Shown: piece by piece, positions 8,716 through 15,167 of the stretch
How the letters are laid out: the number at the start of each line of letters is the position of its first letter
How positions within the stretch are numbered: position 1 is the stretch's first letter
Assembly (NCBI GenBank): GCA_027000105.1
Contig: JALTOP010000138.1
Span: forward strand, 1 to 22,504
Length of the DNA stretch: 22,504 bases
Reading direction: 5' to 3'
Origin: Planctomycetaceae bacterium
Lineage (GTDB): Bacteria; Planctomycetota; Planctomycetia; Planctomycetales; Planctomycetaceae
Notes under the pieces: model-generated
Told to the model about the DNA's origin: nothing
The model's database searches: none
The model's input: the letters and a program-made list of their open reading frames with translations, nothing else
Position numbers and translations under genes: made by a program

Positions 8716-8740
8716 CCCGGGATTTTCCAAAACAGTCCCG
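8716..8740. repeat. 6-bp inverted repeat in the leader of the LolA-like gene
   Basis: CCGGGA at 8716-8721 and TCCCGG at 8735-8740 are exact reverse complements separated by 13 bases. It lies about 75-100 bases before the start codon of the minus-strand lipoprotein gene. No T tract follows on either strand, so it is not an intrinsic terminator; an operator or a leader hairpin is possible. Confidence 0.35.
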
Positions 8741-8809
8741 GCTACGGTGTCGTAACTCAACTGGATTGCCGGTTTGTTTGTCCCGGTTTTTTTGTTGTCA
8801 ATTTTACAA

Positions 8810-9307
8810 TCAGGCGGCCTGACTGTGTGATGTCCGTCCCAATGTTTCTATTTCGGCCTGCAATTGTGCGATTTCAAATTCTGAAAGTGATTCCTCTGGA
8901 ATTTCGAAGGCTCCTTCTCCCCGTGCGCCGACCAGCACCATCATGTTTCCGTCCGGCCCTTCCTCTGTCTGTTCGTGAATGAGCCTCTTTTTACGAATCA
9001 ACAACAGCGCCAGAACGTAACGCAATTTCTGCTGGTGCTCGTTGGCTTGCTCGACGAGTTGGGTAAAAGTGTCGAAAAGACCATCCAGATCCATGAATGA
9101 AGGGGTTTCTGATTCTGGTTGGGGCACCTCTGTTCGCCACACGCCGATGGCTCCTTCGGGAACGCCCGACCAGCCTTCGGGTGAAAAATCGAGACGTTCG
9201 TACCGGCCGTTTTTTTCAATCAAGACCGAGTAACAGAGAGTTCCCGGCTTGAACGGCTGGCCGGTGGCAGCACACGTTTTGGAGAGTGGCTTAAGTGAAT
9301 AGTCCAT
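8810..9307 (-). CDS. Conserved hypothetical protein (planctomycete-type C-x3-G...PG...YSVL family)
   Basis: A 165-residue soluble protein without signal peptide or membrane segment. The N-terminal part reads SKTCAATGQPFKPGTLCYSVL (two cysteines, C12 and C25), then RLDFSPEGW and a Trp-Arg pair; I know this pattern from short planctomycete proteins without assigned function. Residues 65-105 are predicted helical and acidic, and the end is Glu-rich and helical. The single cysteines at the start might be half of a metal site, but there are too few for a zinc finger alone. The gene may be cotranscribed with the LolA-like gene downstream (169-base gap). The ATG at 9305-9307 has only a weak GAGA upstream. 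Confidence 0.7.
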   Translation of the reverse strand: MDYSLKPLSKTCAATGQPFKPGTLCYSVLIEKNGRYERLDFSPEGWSGVPEGAIGVWRTEVPQPESETPSFMDLDGLFDTFTQLVEQANEHQQKLRYVLALLLIRKKRLIHEQTEEGPDGNMMVLVGARGEGAFEIPEESLSEFEIAQLQAEIETLGRTSHSQAA

Positions 9308-9548
9308 TGATCGGTTCTCTACCCTGGATGACCAAAAAGCAATCGCGGCAGAATGTAAGCAATTTCATCGAATCTCGGCAAGACCGTTTTTCTTCCCTTG
9401 ACCAGCTTCCACACCTGTTCCGCCATTCCAAAGGCAGCCGCACGATCAGCCAAATCCTTTCTGCTTGCCTTCATCCTGTTCAGATCGGTGGAGAATCGCG
9501 TTTTTCTTTGCTACCGTGTAGTGGCAAGTAGCGATAACCAGAAACAGA

Positions 9549-9606
9549 ACCGTTTTATGCGAACCCGTACAGACTGCTTCTGTCCGCATACTGTACTACT
9601 AACGGT
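9549..9606. repeat. Nested inverted repeat (hairpin/cruciform) upstream of ilvE
   Basis: Three arms nest in order: ACCGTT (9549-9554) with AACGGT (9601-9606), ATGCG (9557-9561) with CGCAT (9585-9589), and ACAGA (9569-9573) with TCTGT (9579-9583). An alternative pair is GTACAG (9567-9572) with CTGTAC (9591-9596). The 240 bases before it, down to the divergent gene start, show nothing I can name. It could be the 5' part of the ilvE leader or a separate palindromic element. Confidence 0.45.
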
Positions 9607-9661
9607 TAAAGTTTACGAACGGTGCGAAAACTTTTGAAAATCTCATTTTGGTTACGGCGGT

Positions 9662-9764
9662 CAGAACAGACCAGCCGTGCTGGGTTATCTGCACCTGTTT
9701 TACCGGCGTGCTGTTCTGTCCACACGATGTCCTCTCCTGGCAGGTTATGAACAGGTAAAACGGG
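9662..9764 (+). promoter_or_regulatory. Candidate attenuator leader of ilvE: antiterminator segments
   Basis: On the plus strand CCTGTTTTACC (9694-9704) can form eleven pairs, one of them G-U, with GGTAAAACGGG (9754-9764). That 3' segment contains AACGGG, the 5' arm of the terminator at 9759-9789, so the two helices exclude each other. Two further helices exist: CAGAACAG (9662-9669) with CTGTTCTG (9711-9718), and CCAGC-cgt-GCTGG (9671-9683). No leader peptide rich in branched-chain residues with a good start is visible, and the shape matches no riboswitch class that I know. A tRNA-, protein- or metabolite-dependent switch are all open. Confidence 0.5.
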
Positions 9765-9789
9765 AACTGCCGACGCCCGTTCTTTTTTT
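9759..9789 (+). terminator. Intrinsic terminator 18 bases before the ilvE start codon
   Basis: AACGGG (9759-9764) pairs with CCCGTT (9776-9781), followed by C and seven Ts (9783-9789). No plus-strand gene lies upstream, as the preceding gene is on the minus strand. A terminator here therefore makes sense as an attenuator of ilvE, or as the end of an unannotated small RNA. Confidence 0.7.
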
Positions 9790-9807
9790 ATGAAATAGAC
9801 ACCAACC

Positions 9808-10662
9808 ATGAAAATTCACATCAACGGAAAACTGGTTCCCAAAGAACAGGCCGTTATTTCTGTTTTTGATCACGGCCTACTCTACGGTGATGGCGTTTTT
9901 GAGGGAATTCGCGTTTACGGCGGAAAGGTCTTCCTGCTCGAAGAGCACCTTAAACGCCTGTATGAAGGAGCGCGGGCCATCCGCCTTGAAATCCCTGTTT
10001 CGCAACCCGAATTGGCCTCTGCTGTTGAAGAGACGGTCGAAGCGAATAACCTGCAGGATGGATATATCCGCCTGGTCATTACACGCGGGGCAGGTTCACT
10101 CGGATTGGATATCCGGCGGACAAGCAACCCGCAGGTCATCATCATTGCAGATACGATCTCTCTGTATCCACCCGAACTGTACGAACAGGGCCTGAAGCTG
10201 ATCACCGCCAGTACGATCCGCAATCATCCACAGGCGCTCAGCCCACAAGTGAAATCACTTAATTACCTCAACAACATCCTGGCCAAAATCGAAGGAACTG
10301 ATGCTGATTGCCTTGAAGCGCTGATGATGAACCACAAAGGAGAGGTGGCTGAATGCACAGGTGATAATATATTCATTGTGAAAAATGGCGTTCTGAAAAC
10401 TCCCCCGACAGATGCGGGCATTCTGGAGGGAATCACCCGTGCTGCGGTTATCCAGCTGGCAAAACAGGCGGGGCTTGATGTCAGGGAGGTTACACTCACC
10501 AGACACGATATCTACACGGCTGACGAATGTTTCCTGACAGGTTCCGCAGCCGAGGTCATCGCAGCGGTGAGCCTGGATTGCAGACAGATCGGAGACGGCA
10601 AGCCCGGACCAATTACCAAAGACCTCAAAAAGAGATTCGAGGCGCTGACACGAGGAGAATAA
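9808..10662 (+). CDS. ilvE: Branched-chain amino acid aminotransferase
   Basis: A 284-residue fold-type IV PLP aminotransferase; it interconverts Val, Leu and Ile with their 2-oxo acids using glutamate/2-oxoglutarate. FDHGLLYGDGVFEGIRVY (20-37) is the typical N-terminal motif, K149 in QVKSLNYLNNILAK is the expected Schiff-base lysine, and EVAECTGDNIFIV (179-191) and TGSAAEV (near 240) bind the cofactor. The length and the motifs fit the short IlvE type of bacteria and archaea. D-amino acid aminotransferase and aminodeoxychorismate lyase share the fold and are less likely given GDGVFEGIR and SLNYLNN. The ATG has no Shine-Dalgarno sequence (CACCAACC precedes it) and follows a terminator by 18 bases, which suggests regulation by attenuation. 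panB lies downstream on the same strand, 487 bases away. Confidence 0.9.
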   Translation: MKIHINGKLVPKEQAVISVFDHGLLYGDGVFEGIRVYGGKVFLLEEHLKRLYEGARAIRLEIPVSQPELASAVEETVEANNLQDGYIRLVITRGAGSLGLDIRRTSNPQVIIIADTISLYPPELYEQGLKLITASTIRNHPQALSPQVKSLNYLNNILAKIEGTDADCLEALMMNHKGEVAECTGDNIFIVKNGVLKTPPTDAGILEGITRAAVIQLAKQAGLDVREVTLTRHDIYTADECFLTGSAAEVIAAVSLDCRQIGDGKPGPITKDLKKRFEALTRGE

Positions 10663-10763
10663 CAAGCCGAATCGTCAAACTCGCGAACTGGATCAGGCAG
10701 AGCCAAACCAGATCGGGCCGAACTGTTTCGGATTAAACTGTTTCAGGCCAGAAAACCCGGGCC

Positions 10764-10804
10764 AAAAAAGAAAGGCGTGGTCGGCTACGCCGCCAACCAC
10801 GCCT
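10764..10804 (-). terminator. Strong intrinsic terminator (minus strand) of the candidate small RNA
   Basis: Read on the minus strand, AGGCGTGGT (10804-10796) pairs without mismatch with ACCACGCCT (10781-10773); an inner CGGC-gta-GCCG stem closes the loop, and TTCTTTTTT follows directly to 10764. In the plus direction there is no T tract after the hairpin (CGTGTCC follows), so it points to minus-strand transcription although ilvE on the plus strand precedes it. It may still help to stop ilvE transcription. Confidence 0.88.
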
Positions 10805-10854
10805 CGTGTCCACCATCGAAGTTAGTGCGGGCCAGCTCTCACTTCGCGGTGAAC
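10764..10854 (-). ncRNA. Candidate sigma54-dependent small RNA, about 91 nt
   Basis: The interval between the sigma54-type promoter and the strong terminator on the minus strand is about 91 bases and has no start codon with a ribosome-binding site and a meaningful frame. The 5' end forms a small hairpin (TTCAC-CGCGAA-GTGAG). An apparently single-stranded middle (CACTAACTTCGATGGTGGAC) follows, then the 9-bp terminator hairpin and the U tract. This three-part plan, 5' stem-loop, open seed region and terminator, is that of trans-acting bacterial small RNAs. The predicted transcript runs toward the 3' end of ilvE and stops about 100 bases before meeting its stop codon. It matches no RNA family that I recognise. 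The start is counted 12 bases after the -12 element. Confidence 0.65.
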
Positions 10855-10863
10855 TGTAAATAG

Positions 10864-10880
10864 TGCAATTCATGTGCCAA
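10864..10880 (-). promoter_or_regulatory. Sigma54 (RpoN) promoter, -24/-12 type
   Basis: The minus strand reads TTGGCACATGAATTGCA, which matches the published consensus YTGGCACG-N4-TTGCW at every fixed position except the last G of the -24 block. GG and GC are exactly spaced. It lies outside coding DNA, and its predicted start (near 10853-10855) falls just before the candidate small RNA. No other match of this quality was seen in the window. Confidence 0.8.
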
Positions 10881-10909
10881 TCAAAACAAACAAAAACAGA
10901 AAAAGACAC

Positions 10910-10940
10910 AACCTGATATATTGCAACAGGTTATGAACCT
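10910..10940. promoter_or_regulatory. Overlapping inverted repeats, possible enhancer or operator
   Basis: AACCTG (10910-10915) and CAGGTT (10927-10932) are inverted around 11 bases, and AGGTT-atg-AACCT (10928-10940) is a perfect 5-3-5 palindrome sharing the middle half-site. The centre is roughly 55-85 bases upstream of the predicted small-RNA start and 20-50 bases upstream of the TTGACA hexamer that faces panB, so it could serve as an activator site for the first, an operator for the second, or both. A looser AGGT-N6-ACCT lies at 10996-11009. Confidence 0.45.
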
Positions 10941-10959
10941 TCAAAAAACAGGACATTTA

Positions 10960-10988
10960 TTGACAACCGCTTTGTGTGGCAAAATACA
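10960..10988 (+). promoter_or_regulatory. Possible sigma70-type promoter of panB
   Basis: TTGACA at 10960-10965 is a perfect -35 hexamer. At 17 bases the -10 would be AATACA (10983-10988), a weak match. The start would leave a leader of about 155 bases before the panB ATG. In that leader TGAGG (10994-10998) can pair with CCTCA (11021-11025). Confidence 0.35.
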
Positions 10989-11149
10989 ACACTTGAGGTG
11001 TATCGACCTGTATCATTTTGCCTCAGCGGCATGAAGCGAAACAACCAGTTCTCGCGATACCTGTTTTGGCATTCCTGCCACATTTTGAGATACTGGAGCC
11101 GAGAAACTTCGACTTTTCTTTTACCTCAGCCTGTGAAGGCGTTATTTAG

Positions 11150-11953
11150 ATGACTTCCTCCATGAAACCCGTCGCGGTCCCTGACTTTCTGGCAGCCAAG
11201 AAATCCGGAAAAAAAATCTCGATGCTGACCGCTTACGATTACACGTGGGCTGGCATTGTCGATGCGGCGTCGATCGACTCCATTCTTGTGGGCGATACGC
11301 TTGGAATGGTGGTTCAGGGAAATAAAACGACCCTGCCTGTGACATTGGATGAGATGATCTACCATGGCAAAATGGTTGTCCGGGCGACCAAACGGGCGAT
11401 GGTGGTCGTCGATCTTCCTTTTTTAAGTTATCAGGTCAGTCCGCAGCAGGCGGTCGAAAATGCAGGACGGATTCTAAAAGAAACCGGAGCCACCGCGGTA
11501 AAACTGGAAGGGGGAATTTCTCAGGAAAAGACAATCGCCGCCCTGACCAATGCAGACATTCCGGTGATGGCTCATGTTGGCTTCAAGCCGCAATCTGTCA
11601 GAACAACCGGCGTGATGGGAAAAATTCAGCGGGATGAAGAACTGCTGATGCAGGACGCATTGGCCGCTGAACGCTCCGGTGCGTTCGCGATCGTCCTGGA
11701 AATGATTTCCCGACCCATTGCAGCCAAAATTACCGAAGCACTTTCAATCCCGACAATCGGTATCGGCTCCGGCCCGGAATGCGACGGACAGGTTCTCGTT
11801 CTTAACGACATGCTCGGGCTGACCGATCAATTCTCGCCCAGGTTTCTCAAGCATTATGCCCAGTTGAGGAAAGCAGCGACAGAAGCGATAGAAGCTTACA
11901 ACGCCGAAGTGAAATCCGGGGCTTACCCAGCCGATGAACATAGCCGCGACTGA
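11150..11953 (+). CDS. panB: 3-methyl-2-oxobutanoate hydroxymethyltransferase
   Basis: PanB transfers a hydroxymethyl group from 5,10-methylene-tetrahydrofolate to 2-oxoisovalerate, giving ketopantoate, the first committed step of pantothenate and CoA synthesis, in the cytoplasm. The 267 residues match the usual length. Mg2+-binding D49 (VGDTLGMV), D88 (VVVDLPF) and E120 (VKLEGG), and catalytic E184 (IVLEMISR) align by context with E. coli D45, D84, E114 and E181. HVGFKPQS and GIGSGPECDGQVLVLNDMLGL are further family signatures. The ATG at 11150 has GAAGG twelve bases upstream, which is far; M5 is an alternative start. Its substrate is the 2-oxo acid partner of valine that the upstream IlvE handles. 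It converges with the desaturase gene. panC and panD are not in the window. Confidence 0.96.
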   Translation: MTSSMKPVAVPDFLAAKKSGKKISMLTAYDYTWAGIVDAASIDSILVGDTLGMVVQGNKTTLPVTLDEMIYHGKMVVRATKRAMVVVDLPFLSYQVSPQQAVENAGRILKETGATAVKLEGGISQEKTIAALTNADIPVMAHVGFKPQSVRTTGVMGKIQRDEELLMQDALAAERSGAFAIVLEMISRPIAAKITEALSIPTIGIGSGPECDGQVLVLNDMLGLTDQFSPRFLKHYAQLRKAATEAIEAYNAEVKSGAYPADEHSRD

Positions 11954-12030
11954 ATAGTGCGACCGCCGCGTAAGGCCACCACAGAAGATAATCGCAAGTG
12001 AATAGCGCCACAACCGAGCGGAGAGCCCAA

Positions 12031-12066
12031 TAAAAAGACCTGGTCAGTATCGATGTACCAACCAGG
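12031..12066 (-). terminator. Intrinsic terminator of the desaturase gene
   Basis: On the minus strand CCTGGT (12066-12061) pairs with ACCAGG (12044-12039), followed by TCTTTTTA. The 16-base loop can form an inner GTA/TAC pairing. It lies 78 bases past the desaturase stop codon. No T tract follows in the plus direction, so it does not obviously serve panB. Confidence 0.7.
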
Positions 12067-12143
12067 CCAATGTTGAAGCAATTCTCTATCGAAAAAGTCC
12101 AGCCGGATAACGCCGCTTTCCTGCTTGCCATTTCCCGTCAACA

Positions 12144-13121
12144 TTAACGGGACGGCAGTTGGTCCTGAACCGAACTTGCGATGCGCAATTTTTTCAGCAG
12201 CCAGATAACACCGTAAGTGATGTCAAGCTCCCACCAGCGATGTCCGTAGCGGGCCAGTCTTTGAAAAGCGTGATGATTGTTGTGCCAACCTTCACCGTAG
12301 GCCAGCAATCCGACCCACCAGAGATTTTTGGAATCGTCTCGTGTTTTGTAAGTCCGGTATCCCCAGACATGCGTGGCGGAATTGACGAACCAGGTGCCAT
12401 GATAGACGACAACCATTCGCATGCAGAACCCCCACAGCAGCATGGAAATCCCTGCCCCGCCAACGAGATATTCGCCAATCAGGTAGATCGGAATTGCCGT
12501 CGCGATCATTGTCAGGGAATAGGTGTGATGGAACAGTCGTTGGAACGGATCTTTCCAGATATCGGGAGCCCAACGGGTCAGCATGCTCTTGATTTCATCG
12601 CTGGTTCGCTTCGGTTGCATCCAGAACAGGTGCGACCACCAGAAACCATCCCGCGGAGAATGCGGGTCACCTTCCTGATCTGACAACGCATGATGTTTGC
12701 GATGCGTTGCCACCCAGTAAGCCGGGCTCCCTTCAGCCGACATCATGCCGCAAAATGTGAAGAAGTATTTGACCAGTCGCGGCACCTTGAAGCTGCCGTG
12801 AGTCAACAGACGATGATAACAGAGGGTAATTCCCAAACAGGAAGTCACGAAATGCAAAATCAGGAATGTAATCAGCCCGGCCCAGGTGAAATACCAGAAC
12901 GCTGCGATAGCGCCAACGTGCATTAACGCCATCCAGCCGGCGACAGACCAGTTGACACCGTGCGGAAAACGCTTCTGCCACATTTCACTGAAACTTACCT
13001 TTTGCCTGATGCTCGCCTGTTTCTCGTACGATTCCAGTTTCGCCGGTGGGACGATCGGAACATTCATCGGATCGTCTTCAGCGACAACTGCATTTTCATT
13101 TTTATAATCAATTGACATCAT
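12144..13121 (-). CDS. Membrane fatty acid desaturase, delta-9 acyl-CoA type
   Basis: A 325-residue di-iron membrane desaturase that places a double bond in an acyl chain using O2, likely keeping membranes fluid. Three histidine boxes are visible: HRLLTH (103-108), HRKHH (140-144) and HNNHH (280-284), the arrangement of the stearoyl-CoA/OLE1 type. Hydrophobic segments lie at about 60-100, 115-125, 200-225 and 228-245. Cytochrome b5 is not fused, so a separate electron donor is needed. Whether the substrate is acyl-CoA or a lipid-bound chain cannot be told. GGAG precedes two tandem ATG codons (13119-13121 and 13116-13118) by four and seven bases, so either may be used. A hairpin-capable leader precedes it (see 13138-13181). 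It converges with panB. Confidence 0.92.
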   Translation of the reverse strand: MMSIDYKNENAVVAEDDPMNVPIVPPAKLESYEKQASIRQKVSFSEMWQKRFPHGVNWSVAGWMALMHVGAIAAFWYFTWAGLITFLILHFVTSCLGITLCYHRLLTHGSFKVPRLVKYFFTFCGMMSAEGSPAYWVATHRKHHALSDQEGDPHSPRDGFWWSHLFWMQPKRTSDEIKSMLTRWAPDIWKDPFQRLFHHTYSLTMIATAIPIYLIGEYLVGGAGISMLLWGFCMRMVVVYHGTWFVNSATHVWGYRTYKTRDDSKNLWWVGLLAYGEGWHNNHHAFQRLARYGHRWWELDITYGVIWLLKKLRIASSVQDQLPSR

Positions 13122-13676
13122 TTATCTCCATTATGCAAAGCTCCATTCACTTCTTTTAGCTAACCGAAAAGGCTGGAGCTTCAATCACTCTCTTTATTCT
13201 TCACTTTTGTTCAACAAAAAATCGATTCTCGTTCTCCTGTTTACCCGGATGATGTACCCCGATGACGGGAATGCCATTATCGGGCAACATGCCCTGCACC
13301 GAAGTTGACCAGCAATGTCGCAGCACGCCCACAAGATCAACAGGCTAAAATCCCTGACACCGTCGGTCTGTTCCGAACATTGAAATCGTCGACCGAATCT
13401 CCAAAGCAGGCAAGCCCTTTGCCATCGAAAACAGTTAGCACTGTAGCAGGGCAATTTCGCGAGCGAGAACCAAACAACACGTCCATCATCCTCTATTCCA
13501 CCTCCGTTTGCAACAAACAGGAATTAAGACATATTGGTAGAATAATCAATTTTGTGCCAAAACTCAAATAGAACTCTGGCCATATTCGTGAAATTTGTTG
13601 CATAAACAGAGAATTTCCGCCCCCGTTTTCCGGCATCGGGTCGCTGAAAACTTCAGAATCGGACAGAGGCGGGGAC
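13122..13676. other. 555-bp gap between the desaturase and the isomerase genes
   Basis: It holds the leader of the desaturase with the inverted repeat at 13138-13181. A TTGGCAC motif at 13554-13560 (-) resembles a sigma54 -24 element but lacks a proper -12 GC. The open frames here have high Cys/Trp content and no Shine-Dalgarno sequence, and I do not accept them as genes. No terminator for the isomerase gene was seen. Confidence 0.4.
13138..13181 (-). promoter_or_regulatory. 8-bp inverted repeat in the 5' leader of the desaturase gene
   Basis: AAGCTCCA (minus strand 13181-13174) pairs perfectly with TGGAGCTT (13145-13138), and an inner AGCC-ttttc-GGTT stem is possible. The CTCCA of the 5' arm could instead pair with the TGGAG that contains the true Shine-Dalgarno sequence at 13126-13130. 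The two outcomes would open or hide the ribosome-binding site, so a translational switch is possible. Confidence 0.4.
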
Positions 13677-14426
13677 TCACAGCAGCGATTCCAACAGCAT
13701 TCGCAGCCTTCTCATTTCAAGATCGCGAGCTTCCTTTTCGGACAGTGCGGGAATCAGATCGACAGAAAAGGCGCGATTGTAATTGAGGTTTTTTAGTTGC
13801 GTGATAATGCGACTGTAATCGATTTCCCCCAAGCCGACCGGCACCTGAAGTTGATCGGGTGTCGAATCCCGCAAGTGAACGTGACTCGTGAATTCATACA
13901 CCATTTCGTAGCTCTGACCACGATACGGCCCACAGGCGAAATGGCTCGGATCAAGCGTCAGCCATAACCCCTTTACAGCCTGGCACAATTCAACAGCCGT
14001 ATGCGGATCCTCTGTCAACCGACCGATTTGCGTTTTCAGCGAAAGCCGAATCCCCTCCTGAGTCGCCAGTATGACCAGTTTCTTCAATCGATCGGTCTCA
14101 TCATTAAACGGGGCACCCAATTCAAGAGAAGGTATGGTAACTTGGGTAATCCTAAGCAGCTTGGCAAACTTGAACATCCCTGGATAAAGCGAAGCATCAA
14201 GATCCGACGTAATGTTCAACGCACACACGGAGAGCCTGCTGGCCTCCCGAACACGAAGGACCGCTTTTTCCGGATCGGAAGCTATTTCCCTGGGTGACAG
14301 ACCTGGAATATCCACTTCCGGATCCAATGTTATTTCGAGACGGTCAAAGCCCAAATCTGCAATCTGCCCACAAGCCTGATCAAATTCCAAATCCGCGTAA
14401 GATCCAGTTGAGGCGGCAATAAACAC
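13677..14426 (-). CDS. Sugar phosphate isomerase/epimerase-like TIM-barrel protein
   Basis: A 249-residue protein of the xylose isomerase-like TIM-barrel (AP endonuclease family 2) superfamily, which isomerises or epimerises sugars with a divalent metal. Signatures are the N-terminal MFIAASTGSYADLEFDQAC, the acidic LEITLDPEVD (about 35-44), TLDPSHFACG with the expected metal-binding Asp/His, HVHLRDS (about 181-187) and VPVGLGEIDY, then FSVDLIPA. The reaction cannot be fixed; planctomycetes carry many members with unknown sugars. The start is GTG at 14424-14426, chosen because GGAG lies six bases upstream. It is about 250 residues, slightly shorter than the common 270-290. No partner gene is adjacent; the desaturase lies 555 bases downstream. 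Confidence 0.82.
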   Translation of the reverse strand: MFIAASTGSYADLEFDQACGQIADLGFDRLEITLDPEVDIPGLSPREIASDPEKAVLRVREASRLSVCALNITSDLDASLYPGMFKFAKLLRITQVTIPSLELGAPFNDETDRLKKLVILATQEGIRLSLKTQIGRLTEDPHTAVELCQAVKGLWLTLDPSHFACGPYRGQSYEMVYEFTSHVHLRDSTPDQLQVPVGLGEIDYSRIITQLKNLNYNRAFSVDLIPALSEKEARDLEMRRLRMLLESLL

Positions 14427-14486
14427 AATTCACTCCTTTGAAATAAATCAGAACCGGTCTCACCCAATCCTGTTGATAAAAGCAAC

Positions 14487-14789
14487 TTAACTCTTTTCAC
14501 CCGCTTCAGGTATTCCTGTCTGAACAACCCAACAGACTCGGTCATCCGGTCTCTGGAAAATCTCTTCCCCGGATGCAGAGGAGAAGTTTCTGAACCAGTT
14601 AATCTGGCCCATACGTCGAAACCGAAATCGATATGGCTGATAACCTGTACAGGAAAGAAGAAGTTCAACCGTGAGCCATCCACGTGGATTATCCAGTAGT
14701 GTGAATTTATAGGGATTAGGGAAATTCTGCAATGCCTTCCTGTTAATCAAATAACAGAGATCGAAACAATTAGACGGATTCTGCCTCAT
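14487..14789 (-). CDS. Possible small hypothetical protein
   Basis: A 100-codon open frame that I cannot place in a family. Its middle reads LLDNPRGWLTVELLLSCTGYQPYRFRFRR and its end is polar. No signal peptide or membrane segment is clear, and there is no good Shine-Dalgarno sequence before the ATG. It may be a real short gene, a decayed remnant, or chance. It would precede the isomerase gene on the same strand. Confidence 0.2.
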   Translation of the reverse strand: MRQNPSNCFDLCYLINRKALQNFPNPYKFTLLDNPRGWLTVELLLSCTGYQPYRFRFRRMGQINWFRNFSSASGEEIFQRPDDRVCWVVQTGIPEAGEKS

Positions 14790-14986
14790 TAAATGACCAT
14801 TCTAGCCGATATACGAGACAGGTCTACGATTAGTTTACGCACTGAATGCCTTGGGAAAGGCTCCTTTGAATCGACAGGGCACGTTTGCGTCGTCTGTCGA
14901 TGGGGAAATTTTGAACCTGATCAGACAATAAAAGCAATCAGGGACGTTCCAGAGCGCCATTCACTGCAGCGGGATGAGGTCAATTT

Positions 14987-15020
14987 GGATCGTGGGAATC
15001 ATTTGGGATCGTGGGAATCA
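14987..15020. repeat. 15-bp direct repeat, period 19
   Basis: GGATCGTGGGAATCA is present twice in tandem with a four-base spacer, about 150 bases before the lipoprotein gene. Nearly two helical turns apart, so a pair of sites for one regulator or a simple duplication are both possible. Confidence 0.6.
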
Positions 15021-15167
15021 ACTGTCAAACTCAGGAGCAGTTGCAGATCTGTTCACGAAAATGGAGTTCACTGACGTAACGCCAAACGGAGTCAACACAA
15101 AACTCGGCAGAGGCGAATCGGGCAGTGTCACTCAATCAGAATAGGAATTACCGAGGGGGTTTCTGGA

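Larger units (their letters stand above)
14427..15167. other. 741-bp gap between the isomerase and the small lipoprotein
   Basis: No gene can be supported strongly. A minus-strand frame at 14487-14789 (100 codons, MRQNPSNCFDL to PEAGEKS) is listed separately. A plus-strand frame at 14793-15074 lacks a Shine-Dalgarno sequence and looks random. GGATCGTGGGAATCA occurs at 14987-15001 and again at 15006-15020, a direct repeat with a period of 19. TCATTAAATGA at 14787-14797 is a short near-palindrome between the two frames. The stretch should hold promoters for both outward-facing genes but none stands out. Confidence 0.4.

Noticed and set aside
8769..8793. CCGG-N10-CCGG followed by seven Ts, a possible plus-strand terminator
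   Set aside because: The stem is only four to five pairs and no plus-strand gene precedes it.
9605..9755. A leader peptide for ilvE (frames reading LILVTAV... or VRKLLKISFW...)
   Set aside because: Neither has a convincing start codon with a ribosome-binding site, and there is no clear run of regulatory codons before the terminator.
13194..13454. 86-codon minus-strand frame in the desaturase-isomerase gap
   Set aside because: The composition (many Cys, Trp and Arg) is that of random translation and no ribosome-binding site precedes it.
13544..13560. A second TTGGCAC element on the minus strand, like a sigma54 -24 box
   Set aside because: The -12 position reads AT or, one base off, GA, not GC; the spacing is wrong and no gene or terminator follows closely.
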